Shown here piece by piece: positions 1 through 5,312 of a stretch of DNA of 6,192 bases. Positions within the stretch are counted from its first letter, which is position 1. Each line of letters begins with the position of its first letter. The notes under the pieces were generated by a model. That model did no database searches. It was not told the DNA's origin and worked only from the letters and a program-made list of their open reading frames with translations. This DNA is from an uncultured Armatimonadota bacterium (GTDB taxonomy: Bacteria > Armatimonadota > Fimbriimonadia > Fimbriimonadales > Fimbriimonadaceae), in assembly GCA_946478935.1 (NCBI GenBank), contig CAMLEL010000158.1, forward strand, positions 1 to 6,192, read 5' to 3'. A program made the translations under genes and the position numbers.

Positions 1-451
1 CGACGGATCGGCCAGCAAGCAGCTCATCACGAAGTCGATTGGCACGCTCCGGCCGAATGCCGGGAATCATGCCTACGGTCGCACCCGCGGTGTACACCAC
101 AACCTGCACCAACCCAAAACGACGGTCGAAGGGTCCAGAGTTGATGTCGACATGTTGAATTCGATCCCGCGCAACGATTCGGCGACTCTTCCAGATCCAC
201 CCGTGCCTCATCTCCAAGGATTCTGGATCGACAGAAAAAGTCCAATTTTCATACTGCTTCAAGAGCACAAATCCCGAGAGAATCCAAAGGGAGATTGGAA
301 TCAGCAGAAGCAAGAATGCCAAGGTAGAGACGATGCCCGCGAAGAAGATCCCCAAGAGGACAAGAAGCACGATGGAGGTGAAAACGGCATAACCGATGTG
401 ATTCGATAGTCGCCACACAAGCAGCACGTTGCGATCGGGTTGTTCGGACAT
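1..451 (-). CDS. Membrane PH-domain protein (bPH_2/DUF304, YdbS-like), 3' end cut by window edge
   Basis: The frame starts at ATG 449-451 and stays open for 150 codons to the left edge, so the stop lies outside the window. The N-terminus is a short polar stretch (MSEQPDRN), then two hydrophobic segments at about residues 19-40 and 44-64. A soluble domain follows from about residue 67, with RIVARDRIQHVDINSGPFDR at about 91-110 and then RRFGLVQVVVYTAG. That order (two membrane helices, then an 'RDRIQHVD...GPxDRRFGL' block) is the signature of the bacterial PH-like family bPH_2, as in Bacillus YdbS. YdbS-type proteins are about 150-165 residues, so only a few residues are probably missing. In many genomes such a gene is followed by a larger YdbT-like partner, which would lie beyond the left edge. 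The exact role of the family is unclear; an envelope role is inferred. No good Shine-Dalgarno site is seen before the ATG. Confidence 0.88.
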   Translation of the reverse strand, partial: MSEQPDRNVLLVWRLSNHIGYAVFTSIVLLVLLGIFFAGIVSTLAFLLLLIPISLWILSGFVLLKQYENWTFSVDPESLEMRHGWIWKSRRIVARDRIQHVDINSGPFDRRFGLVQVVVYTAGATVGMIPGIRPERANRLRDELLAGRSV

Positions 452-479
452 GTTTAAGGGCGCTCAAACAAATGACGAA

Positions 480-510
480 GCGCCCACTCGCCAAGTTGCC
501 AAGTGGGCGC
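480..510. terminator. Perfect 9-bp hairpin between two minus-strand genes, possible terminator
   Basis: GCGCCCACT at 480-488 pairs perfectly with AGTGGGCGC at 502-510 around a 13-nt loop. It lies 15 bp downstream of the stop of the DUF4440-like gene and 28 bp upstream of the start of the PH-domain gene. The minus-strand 3' flank is only mildly T-rich, without a clean U-run, so it could end the upstream transcript weakly or simply stabilise its 3' end. Confidence 0.5.
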
Positions 511-525
511 CACAGTCTCTATTTT

Positions 526-1017
526 TCAGCCATTCGTCTTGAATGTCCAAGGTTCATTCGTCATAAGCTGCTGGGAAGATCGCAGCTGCCAACCATGAGC
601 TCCACCTCGAACAAGGTTCTCAGCCCATCGGGTGGTCATCTTCTTCGTGGCCCATTTACCGTTTCCAGCTGGCTCTTTCCAAACCATCTCACTTTGGACC
701 CAAGCAACCGCTTCTTGATTCTGGAGCTGCACGTTCCAGATTCGGGTTCGCGAACTCACCATCTTCATGGAGCCCGCATATTGCGTGATCATTTGCTTGA
801 ATTCAGGGTAGCTCATGCGCTTCCCTTCCGTATCGACCAGGTAATAGCCCTTGTGATAAAAGGGCCACAAGGCGCCTAAACTGTCGCCCATCACGGTCTT
901 GTCATACTTGAGATAGAAGGACTCCATCGCTTTTCTCAAGGCAGGGTTTTCGCCTTGAGAAAACGAGGTCACACTCGCCATCATCACAACCAATGCGAGC
1001 AGAATTCTTGCTTTCAT
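526..1017 (-). CDS. Secreted SnoaL/DUF4440-like (NTF2 fold) protein
   Basis: A 163-residue protein. Residues 1-20 form a Sec signal peptide (charged MKAR, hydrophobic LLALVVMMA, then SVTSFS before Q21), so the mature protein is exported. The rest looks like a DUF4440/SnoaL-like domain with an NTF2 fold. It has an opening helix with FYLKYDKTVMGDSLGALWPF, a short segment GYYLVDTEGKRMSYPEFKQM, a strand RIWNVQLQNQEAVAWVQSEM, and the usual family ending of a Trp-containing strand (HGWQLRSSQQL). Members include small enzymes and binding proteins, and no catalytic set can be named here. The ATG at 1015-1017 has a weak purine-rich site upstream (GGATGG, 1025-1030). A TAGAAT box (1038-1043) could be a -10 element, but no matching -35 is seen. 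Its 3' end is followed by the 480-510 hairpin. Confidence 0.78.
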   Translation of the reverse strand: MKARILLALVVMMASVTSFSQGENPALRKAMESFYLKYDKTVMGDSLGALWPFYHKGYYLVDTEGKRMSYPEFKQMITQYAGSMKMVSSRTRIWNVQLQNQEAVAWVQSEMVWKEPAGNGKWATKKMTTRWAENLVRGGAHGWQLRSSQQLMTNEPWTFKTNG

Positions 1018-1195
1018 AGTTTCACCATCCGACTCAGATTCTAGATGTTTGAAAGAAGATTAGCCGGAATCTGTTCCCGTGTGCAAGTTTGGCAACTTCG
1101 CATTGCCTGCACCAGATTATTTGCGGCACCTGAGTCCTTTCCACACGACTGGACCGCTGGAACCCAATTCCTTGGCGGCTCCTCCTTCCTGAGAG

Positions 1196-1669
1196 TCATT
1201 GGCCCTTTGTCGAGAACGCCTCCGCCGCCGCTTGGTCCATTTCCTCTTGAGTAGGGTTAGATATGCGTTGGCCCATGGACCATCTATATCCGAATGGGCA
1301 GGTGAACTGGCCGTACCGATCACCCCAGAACATATCCGCCAGAGGCATGGTGACTTCGACACCGGCATCCACTGCCCGATTCCAGTCCGCTTCGATGTTG
1401 CTCGAATTGATATGCAAGCCCATCGGAAGCCGATCTTCGGGACTTGGTCCCATGCTCCCGTACTCGGGAAACTCGTCATTCAGCATGAAGACGGAGTTGC
1501 CCAAAATAAGCTGTGCATTCATGATCTTGGAACCGTCCGGAGTTTTAGATACCGATCGCGGAGTCGCTCCGAAAGCACGGCCATAGAAATCGATGGCGGC
1601 TTGGGCATCTTTAACTACGAGATACGGGGTCAGAGTCGGAAACTGCTGGTCATTCATTAAGTCTGTCAT
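1196..1669 (-). CDS. VOC-superfamily protein (PhnB/glyoxalase-like)
   Basis: A 157-residue soluble protein with the two halves of a vicinal-oxygen-chelate fold. The first is LTPYLVVKDAQAAIDFYGRA (residues 13-32), followed by AQLILGNSVFMLNDE. The second is LHINSSNIEADWNRAVDAG (85-103), followed by MFWGDRYGQFTCPFGYRWS (113-131). The MFWGDRYG block and overall length fit the PhnB-like/glyoxalase_2 group (3-demethylubiquinone methyltransferase-like annotation), whose members bind a metal or are non-enzymatic or resistance-type binding proteins. The substrate cannot be read from the sequence. The usual DPFGHxW motif reads CPFGYRW here, replacing an acidic and a His residue. The start is ATG 1667-1669; an in-frame ATG four codons later is possible, and neither has a clear ribosome site. 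It is divergent from the gene at 1713, with a 43-bp spacer. Confidence 0.87.
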   Translation of the reverse strand: MTDLMNDQQFPTLTPYLVVKDAQAAIDFYGRAFGATPRSVSKTPDGSKIMNAQLILGNSVFMLNDEFPEYGSMGPSPEDRLPMGLHINSSNIEADWNRAVDAGVEVTMPLADMFWGDRYGQFTCPFGYRWSMGQRISNPTQEEMDQAAAEAFSTKGQ

Positions 1670-1712
1670 GGTTCTAATATGGCATGGAACATAAGGTCGT
1701 CTAAGTTAACAG

Positions 1713-2120
1713 ATGAAAACCTTCGTTATTCTCTGTTCATTGTTCTTGGCTACGGTTGCAATCGCTCAGAAGCCAGTGCGGGTTCGCGTCGAACAGCAAG
1801 TGGTCAGCTTTGATGCCGAGCCGAGAGAAGTACGTGGGGTGACAATGGTACCAATCCGCACCATGCTTGACGCCATGAAGGGCAGCATGAGATGGGACTT
1901 GGCCACTCAGACTGTGTCTTCGTGGAAAAATGGACGCAGGTTTGACGTTGTGCTCAACAGCCGATCGGCAATGGTCAATGACAAACCCGTTTCGATGGAA
2001 GAGGCGCCACTGATTTACAAGAACCGTATATACGTTCCCTTGAAGTTTGTGGCTGATGCCGCAGGCTATGTCATCTCGATGGAGAACGGCTGGTACGTAT
2101 TGCGCCCGACCAAGCGGTAG
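1713..2120 (+). CDS. Secreted copper amine oxidase N-terminal-like domain protein
   Basis: A 135-residue protein with a Sec signal peptide (MKTFVILCSLFLATVAIA, cleavage likely after A18) and one domain of the copper-amine-oxidase-N type (PF07833-like). Diagnostic pieces are GVTMVPIRTMLDAMKGSMRW, then DLATQTVS, a lysine/arginine-rich turn, VNDKPVSMEEAPLIYKNRIY, and VPLKFVADAAGY. In known proteins this domain is a non-catalytic module of cell-surface and secreted proteins, often at the N-terminus of amidases or with S-layer domains. Here it stands alone with no enzyme or anchor, so the role is unknown. The catalytic amine oxidase domain is absent, so 'copper amine oxidase' should not be taken as activity. 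The ATG at 1713 lacks a strong Shine-Dalgarno site; a TAATAT box at 1675-1680 in the divergent spacer is a possible -10 element. Confidence 0.87.
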   Translation: MKTFVILCSLFLATVAIAQKPVRVRVEQQVVSFDAEPREVRGVTMVPIRTMLDAMKGSMRWDLATQTVSSWKNGRRFDVVLNSRSAMVNDKPVSMEEAPLIYKNRIYVPLKFVADAAGYVISMENGWYVLRPTKR

Positions 2121-2387
2121 TCACCACACGCCCCAAGCGACCATTGAGTCAGCGTAGCGGGCAAACTCGGCAATGGTTCGAATCTCTGGATGACTCACGT
2201 AGTACTCCATCAGCAAGGCATCATTTCCGGGGCCCGTCACGGGCCCAACTGTCAGAAGTGCATCAAACCGCGAGCGTTCAAACGGTTCCTTGCCGCTAAG
2301 CTCGGCTTCTTTTTCGGCCCTAGCCAGCGCCTCTCGGTTGGACTTGTCAATCTTCGCAAAATGTGCGCGAATCTCTTCCGGCGTCAT
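2121..2387 (-). CDS. Small hypothetical protein, 88 aa
   Basis: I do not recognise this 88-residue protein. The first 40 residues are highly charged and probably helical (EEIRAHFAKIDKSNREALAR, then AEKEAELSGKEPFERSRFDA). The middle holds a Gly/Pro turn (TVGPVTGPGNDALLMEYY), and the C-terminus is amphipathic and ends in aromatic residues (YADSMVAWGVW). There is no signal peptide or membrane helix. The start at 2385-2387 lies 10 nt after the stop of the ankyrin gene on the same strand, so the two are probably co-transcribed and perhaps translationally coupled. Its stop codon abuts the stop of the convergent gene ending at 2120, leaving no room for a terminator between them. It is probably a real gene, because the spacing to its neighbour is operon-like and there is no better candidate in this stretch. 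Confidence 0.65.
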   Translation of the reverse strand: MTPEEIRAHFAKIDKSNREALARAEKEAELSGKEPFERSRFDALLTVGPVTGPGNDALLMEYYVSHPEIRTIAEFARYADSMVAWGVW

Positions 2388-2397
2388 CTCGATTCGC

Positions 2398-2985
2398 CTA
2401 TGGCGGTGGCGTCTTCACGAACGGATTCGGTTTGAGATCAATCTTCTTTACCGACTGCAGGTAGGCAACCATTCGATCAGCTTCCTTACCAGCGAGCTGA
2501 GCATGAAAATGAAGCGAGAAACCGTGGGGCCCACGAGAATCGATGAGTTTTGGCTGAAGTGTCAGGAAAGATTTCACAGCATCTAATTGGCCCATCATCG
2601 TCGCACAAAACAAATCGATGCGCGCTCCTCTTTCCAATAGTGCTTCGACGATGTCTCGTCGGCCCATATGAGATGCCCCACCAAGTGCCGACTCCCAATC
2701 GCCGGCACCCCAATCCATGAAAGCATTTACCAATAAAGGTTCTCGGTCCAGAAGCTTCTTCGTCATTTCAAGGTTTGAGTGCGCATAAATCACAACATCC
2801 TGGATCATCGAGCGATTGATTTGCTCCTTCTTCCAGCTGGGCTTAAACTCAGGCTCGGGGTAATCGCGGGTAAAGCTGGCTTCGCGGGGCCCACTCGAAG
2901 GCACCTGAATCGCTTCAGCGAATGGCGCAAGAATCGCGGTTCCAGCCCCAATGCAAAAGGTTCTACGTGATACGTTTGCTGACAT
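2398..2985 (-). CDS. Tat-exported ankyrin-repeat protein
   Basis: A 195-residue protein with a twin-arginine signal (SRRTFC at residues 6-11, hydrophobic stretch to about 22, AEA before a likely cut after A25). It should be exported folded by the Tat pathway. About three ankyrin-like repeats cover residues 65-157: a degenerate one ending near DWGAGDWE, then SALGGASHMGRRDIVEALLE (99-118) followed by RGARIDLFCA, then TMMGQLDAVKSFL followed by PKLIDSRGPHGFSLHFHA. The 'WE-ALG-ASHMGRRDI...GARIDLF...G-PHG-SL' pattern belongs to a Tat-linked ankyrin group I know from Armatimonadota, Planctomycetes and Acidobacteria; the partner it binds is unknown. An in-frame TTG at 2994 could also start it, but AAGGA at 2995-2999 is nine bases before the ATG and touches the TTG, so I chose ATG 2983-2985. 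The C-terminus is proline-rich (TPPP). It is followed by the 88-residue gene. Confidence 0.85.
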   Translation of the reverse strand: MSANVSRRTFCIGAGTAILAPFAEAIQVPSSGPREASFTRDYPEPEFKPSWKKEQINRSMIQDVVIYAHSNLEMTKKLLDREPLLVNAFMDWGAGDWESALGGASHMGRRDIVEALLERGARIDLFCATMMGQLDAVKSFLTLQPKLIDSRGPHGFSLHFHAQLAGKEADRMVAYLQSVKKIDLKPNPFVKTPPP

Positions 2986-2994
2986 TTGGATCAA

Positions 2995-2999
2995 TCCTT
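2995..2999 (-). promoter_or_regulatory. Ribosome binding site that decides the ankyrin gene start
   Basis: AAGGA on the minus strand, 9 nt upstream of ATG 2985 and immediately adjacent to the alternative TTG at 2994, so it favours the ATG. Confidence 0.65.
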
Positions 3000-3007
3000 T
3001 TCAGATC

Positions 3008-3035
3008 ATTGTATGCCGATCCTGCCTGAAAGCAA
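3008..3035 (-). promoter_or_regulatory. Putative sigma-70-type promoter of the ankyrin operon
   Basis: On the minus strand TACAAT (3008-3013) matches the -10 consensus at five of six positions. TTGCTT (3030-3035) lies 16 bp upstream and is a weak -35 (three of six). The predicted start near 3001 would give a leader of about 16 nt that includes the AAGGA site. This is prediction only. Confidence 0.4.
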
Positions 3036-3113
3036 ACGGATTCAACCATCGTCATCGTCGGAACGGTCCTATCGAAGACGGGAGTCCAAGAGGGACTTAC
3101 CGGCCGACGGGCC

Positions 3114-3119
3114 AAGGAG
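3114..3119 (+). promoter_or_regulatory. Strong Shine-Dalgarno site of the glycine-zipper stress-like gene
   Basis: AAGGAG lies 8 nt upstream of ATG 3128. It sets this ATG as the start and rejects the 59-codon in-frame extension reaching to 2951. Confidence 0.8.
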
Positions 3120-3127
3120 TCACTAAG

Positions 3128-3664
3128 ATGGCAAACAACACCCCAATCGTTTCCGAAGTCTTTGACAATCGCATGGCCGCCGAGCAATGTGTGAGCGAAC
3201 TCCGTCGCAGCGGAGTGCCAGATGATGCCATTTCGGTCATCGCACGCCACGAAGGAGAATTGGAAACCAAGCATCCTGACGGCTCGAATGCCGAGCGTCA
3301 TGCCGACAATGCTGGAACAGGAGCCCTGAAAGGAGCTTTAGCTGGTGGGACGGTAGGGGCGCTGTTTGGCCTGGCTGCCATTTTCATTCCTGGCGTTGGA
3401 CCTTTCATTACAGCCGGCGCATTCGCCTCCACGCTTGGCACCGCCGCCGGAGCCGCTGCCTCGGGCGCGATAGTGGGCGCCGCCGCTGGTGGAATCGCCG
3501 GACTCTTGATGAAGTACGGCATCACCGAAGAGGATGCGCGTCGGTACGAACAGCGGCTAAATGCCGGCGGAGTCGTGGTCATGGTGGATACCGCCAGAGT
3601 GCCAAATCCGGCTGCCGTCTACCAAATCTTGGGACCAGCACATACTGCTGGCCGAAGGTACTGA
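3128..3664 (+). CDS. YflT/general-stress-like protein with glycine-zipper membrane region
   Basis: A 178-residue protein in three parts. Residues 5-42 (IVSEVFDNRMAAEQCVSELR, then RSGVPDDAISVIAR) match the start of the YflT/general stress protein 17M-like domain, which folds like a ferredoxin. Residues 62-127 are a Gly/Ala-rich hydrophobic stretch (for example GALAGGTVGALFGLAAIFIP and SGAIVGAAAGGIAGLLMKYG) typical of glycine-zipper membrane-inserting segments. Residues 131-155 (GITEEDARRYEQRLNAGGVV followed by VMVDT) complete the alpha/beta domain after the insertion. Many bacteria carry this arrangement and induce it under stress, but the biochemical function is not known. A strong Shine-Dalgarno site upstream and the intrinsic terminator after the stop make it a single-gene unit. 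The Ala/Gly stretch leaves long open frames on the opposite strand that are artefacts. Confidence 0.86.
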   Translation: MANNTPIVSEVFDNRMAAEQCVSELRRSGVPDDAISVIARHEGELETKHPDGSNAERHADNAGTGALKGALAGGTVGALFGLAAIFIPGVGPFITAGAFASTLGTAAGAAASGAIVGAAAGGIAGLLMKYGITEEDARRYEQRLNAGGVVVMVDTARVPNPAAVYQILGPAHTAGRRY

Positions 3665-3679
3665 GCCTCTGATCTTCAA

Positions 3680-3710
3680 TGTTGGGCGCGAAATTGCGCC
3701 CAACAATTTT
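3680..3710 (+). terminator. Intrinsic terminator of the glycine-zipper gene
   Basis: TGTTGGGCGC at 3680-3689 pairs perfectly over 10 bp with GCGCCCAACA at 3696-3705 around the 6-nt loop GAAATT. It is followed by a short T-run (3707-3710) and begins 15 nt after the stop at 3664. The convergent lipoprotein gene ends at 3717, so the same stem could also slow transcription from that side, although its T-run is poorer there. Confidence 0.8.
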
Positions 3711-3716
3711 CTAATC

Positions 3717-3908
3717 CTAGTTTCCCGTAGTGGAAACGCTGCCACCAGATGGTGGTTCGACTTTAATCTCAGTGGTGCTGGGCGGATTCACCACGGTCGT
3801 GTCGGGGGGATCGACAACGGTCGTGTCAGGTGTGTCATCGTCAACTACCGTGCAACCGGTCATGGCCAATAGCGCGCACATTCCGAGCAGTCCTTTCTTA
3901 ATGTTCAT
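3717..3908 (-). CDS. Small lipoprotein with tandem TTVV/PP repeats
   Basis: A 63-residue protein with a lipoprotein signal: MNIKK, hydrophobic GLLGMCALLA, then MTGC with C19 as the likely lipidated cysteine (the -3 position is Met rather than the usual Leu/Val/Ile). The mature part is about 45 residues, low-complexity, acidic and proline/threonine-rich. It is built from an 8-residue repeat: PDTTVVDP (27-34), PDTTVVNP (35-42) and the diverged PSTTEIKV (43-50). At DNA level this is a 24-bp tandem unit over about 3759-3830. It would be a short, probably disordered lipid-anchored tail, with no enzymatic fold. AGGAG at 3916-3920 lies 7 nt upstream of the ATG. It is convergent with the glycine-zipper gene, the two stops being 52 bp apart around the terminator. 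No family is recognised. Confidence 0.72.
   Translation of the reverse strand: MNIKKGLLGMCALLAMTGCTVVDDDTPDTTVVDPPDTTVVNPPSTTEIKVEPPSGGSVSTTGN
3759..3830 (-). repeat. 24-bp tandem repeat inside the lipoprotein gene
   Basis: Two close copies (3807-3830 and 3783-3806) share the core CGGTCGTGTC on the plus strand. A third, more diverged unit is at 3759-3782. They encode the PDTTVV(D/N)P-type repeats. Confidence 0.7.
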
Positions 3909-3915
3909 TCAAAAT

Positions 3916-3920
3916 CTCCT
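3916..3920 (-). promoter_or_regulatory. Ribosome binding site of the lipoprotein gene
   Basis: AGGAG on the minus strand, 7 nt before the ATG at 3906-3908. It supports the small lipoprotein as a translated gene. Confidence 0.6.
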
Positions 3921-3958
3921 ATTGAACCGGCAACAACGTCACCAGCAATTTGATAAAC

Positions 3959-3964
3959 GAAGGA
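3959..3964 (+). promoter_or_regulatory. Ribosome binding site that decides the carbonic anhydrase start
   Basis: GAAGGA ends 9 nt before ATG 3974. It lies downstream of the alternative in-frame TTG (3950), so it supports the ATG start. Confidence 0.65.
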
Positions 3965-3973
3965 ATTTCTGAA

Positions 3974-4606
3974 ATGGTCGAACTGGGCCCTCCACCCCTC
4001 GATCCAGTAGACTTCTCCTTTGTGAACGATCAAGCCAAGTCCGCTCTCGACATGCTCCTCGAAGGCAATCACCGTTTCCGCACGGGCGCCAGCACCCACT
4101 ACCAATATGCTCCAGAGGAGATTAGAAGGCTCGGAGCGGGCATCCCACCAAAGGCTGCGATCGTCGCATGCAGCGACGGCCGCGTCACCCCCGAGGTTGT
4201 ATTCGATCAACCCCTGACGAATCTTTTCGTGAGTCGTGTGCCCGGCAATGTGGCCTCAGACAGTGCGAAGTGGATGTTGGAGCTGGCAGTGACCGATTTG
4301 CGCGTCCCACTTGTGATGGTCATGGGGCACACCGGCTGTCTAGCGATCAAGCAGGTCATCGACGGTGCGGCTGGAGCGGGCGGAACTTTACGGATGGAGG
4401 TGGCGCGAGCGGTCCATTCAGTGAAAATGAGGAATGTTCAAGATGTCTTTGGCGAGTCTGTAAAACAAAACGCAATTCAAACGGTGGAGGCCCTAAAAAC
4501 CGAAAGTATCGCCGTACGCCATGCGCTTCAAGAGGGCCGATTGAATCTTGTAGCGGCAGTTTATGATGTTCACAGCGGTGAAGTCGTGCTTGTGGACAGC
4601 GAGTAA
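3974..4606 (+). CDS. Beta-class carbonic anhydrase
   Basis: A 210-residue cytoplasmic enzyme expected to interconvert CO2 and bicarbonate with a zinc ion. The four zinc-site residues are visible: C66 and D68 in ACSDGRVTPE, and H119 and C122 in MGHTGC. R70 supplies the Asp-Arg dyad. The helix LDMLLEGNHRFRTGA (25-39) and the strand FVSRVPGNVAS (85-95) are typical of the family, and length is in the usual 190-230 range. Two departures are seen: the common CSDSR is CSDGR, and the usual Gly after the second zinc cysteine (GHxxCGA) is Leu (GHTGCLAIK). No signal peptide is present. The ATG at 3974 is chosen over an in-frame TTG at 3950 because of the GAAGGA site. It is divergent from the lipoprotein gene, and 79 bp separate it from the acetyltransferase gene downstream. 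The molecular class is sure; the physiological role is inferred. Confidence 0.93.
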   Translation: MVELGPPPLDPVDFSFVNDQAKSALDMLLEGNHRFRTGASTHYQYAPEEIRRLGAGIPPKAAIVACSDGRVTPEVVFDQPLTNLFVSRVPGNVASDSAKWMLELAVTDLRVPLVMVMGHTGCLAIKQVIDGAAGAGGTLRMEVARAVHSVKMRNVQDVFGESVKQNAIQTVEALKTESIAVRHALQEGRLNLVAAVYDVHSGEVVLVDSE

Positions 4607-4685
4607 GAGTACAGAAGCGGCCAATCTGCCCAACAATTCTTGGCGGACAGGGTCCAGCTGACTGCCAATATGTCAAAACGGAGAA

Positions 4686-5309
4686 GTGCTGGCTTTGGAA
4701 CCGATCATCTTGGAGGGTCATGGGATCAAATTGGAACCCTTGGCCCATTCGCACCGCGAAGCGCTGGCTGATGCGTGCAAAGACGGCGAACTTTGGAAGC
4801 TGTGGTTCACGCAGGTGCCCGAGCCCGATTTCATGGATCCCTACATCAGTAAAGCGCTGACCGGATTCGAGGAAGGACATATGCTGCCCTGGGTAGTCCG
4901 CGAAACCACATCTGGAGCGATTATCGGTTCCACGCGCTACCACGACATTGTCGCGGAACTGGATCGTGTCGAGATTGGATACACCTGGTATGCCAAGAGT
5001 TGGCAGAAGACTCATGTAAACACTGCCTGCAAACTGGTCTTGCTCGAGCACGCCTTCGACGTCCTGCAATGCAAGGTTGTGGGATTGCGTACAGACAATT
5101 TCAATCTTGCGTCCCAACGCGCGATCGCCGCCCTTGGCGCCAAGAAGGATGGCGTAATTCGACATCACGCACTGAGAAAGGATGGTTCGGTTCGCGACAC
5201 CGTCATGTTCAGCATTTTGGATTCAGAATGGCCAGATGTTCGCAAACACTTGGAATTGAGGCTCGAACGCCATCGATTGAGTCAAGAAGGATTTCGACGA
5301 TTACAATGA
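4686..5309 (+). CDS. GNAT-family N-acetyltransferase (RimJ/RimL type, Acetyltransf_3)
   Basis: A 207-residue enzyme that would transfer acetyl from acetyl-CoA to an amine; the substrate is not evident. The N-terminus ILEGHGIKLEPLAHSHREAL is the usual beta1-alpha1 of RimJ/RimL-like proteins. WVVRETTSGAIIGSTRY (69-85) is beta2-beta3. The CoA-binding strand and helix are at VEIGYTWYAKSWQKTHVNTA (95-114) followed by CKLVLLEHAFD. The loop QKTHVN replaces the classic Q/RxxGxG/A, as it commonly does in this subgroup. The C-terminal block LRTDNFNLASQRAIAALGAK followed by KDGVIRHHAL and RDTVMFSI completes the fold. The start is GTG 4686-4688, but GGAG at 4680-4683 is only 2 nt before it; TTG at 4695 is the better-spaced alternative (11 nt) and would remove three residues. 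An in-frame stop at 4659 excludes a longer form. The zinc-ribbon gene follows 3 nt after the stop. Confidence 0.9.
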   Translation: MLALEPIILEGHGIKLEPLAHSHREALADACKDGELWKLWFTQVPEPDFMDPYISKALTGFEEGHMLPWVVRETTSGAIIGSTRYHDIVAELDRVEIGYTWYAKSWQKTHVNTACKLVLLEHAFDVLQCKVVGLRTDNFNLASQRAIAALGAKKDGVIRHHALRKDGSVRDTVMFSILDSEWPDVRKHLELRLERHRLSQEGFRRLQ

Positions 5310-5312
5310 AGT

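Noticed and set aside
1018..1195. Intergenic region between the DUF4440-like and VOC genes, searched for a small gene, RNA or terminator
   Set aside because: No convincing hairpin or reading frame was found; only weak promoter-like hexamers are present.
1199..1660. A 153-codon plus-strand frame antisense to the VOC gene
   Set aside because: The minus-strand frame has clear VOC motifs; this one has biased composition and no recognisable domain.
2951..3127. A 59-codon N-terminal extension of the glycine-zipper gene
   Set aside because: The extension has no family similarity, overlaps the start region of the divergent ankyrin gene, and the strong AAGGAG site points to ATG 3128.
3298..3582. Minus-strand Ala/Pro-rich open frame opposite the glycine-zipper gene
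   Set aside because: It is a by-product of the GC-rich Gly/Ala codons of the real plus-strand gene.
3561..3872. Plus-strand frame across the end of the glycine-zipper gene, the terminator and the lipoprotein gene
   Set aside because: It reads through an intrinsic terminator and has no domain features.
3909..3973. Divergent spacer between the lipoprotein and carbonic anhydrase genes, searched for promoters
   Set aside because: TTGAAC and TGATAA boxes are present but spaced about 23 bp apart, so no supported promoter pair could be called.
4625..4660. Possible hairpin after the carbonic anhydrase gene (GCCAA/TTGGC)
   Set aside because: The stem is only about 5 bp with a 13-nt loop and no T-run, too weak to call a terminator.
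4356..5168. A 270-codon minus-strand open frame antisense to the carbonic anhydrase and acetyltransferase genes
   Set aside because: It crosses the 3' end of one well-supported gene and most of another. Its translation is His/Arg/Pro/Gln-rich with no domain pattern, as expected of an antisense shadow.
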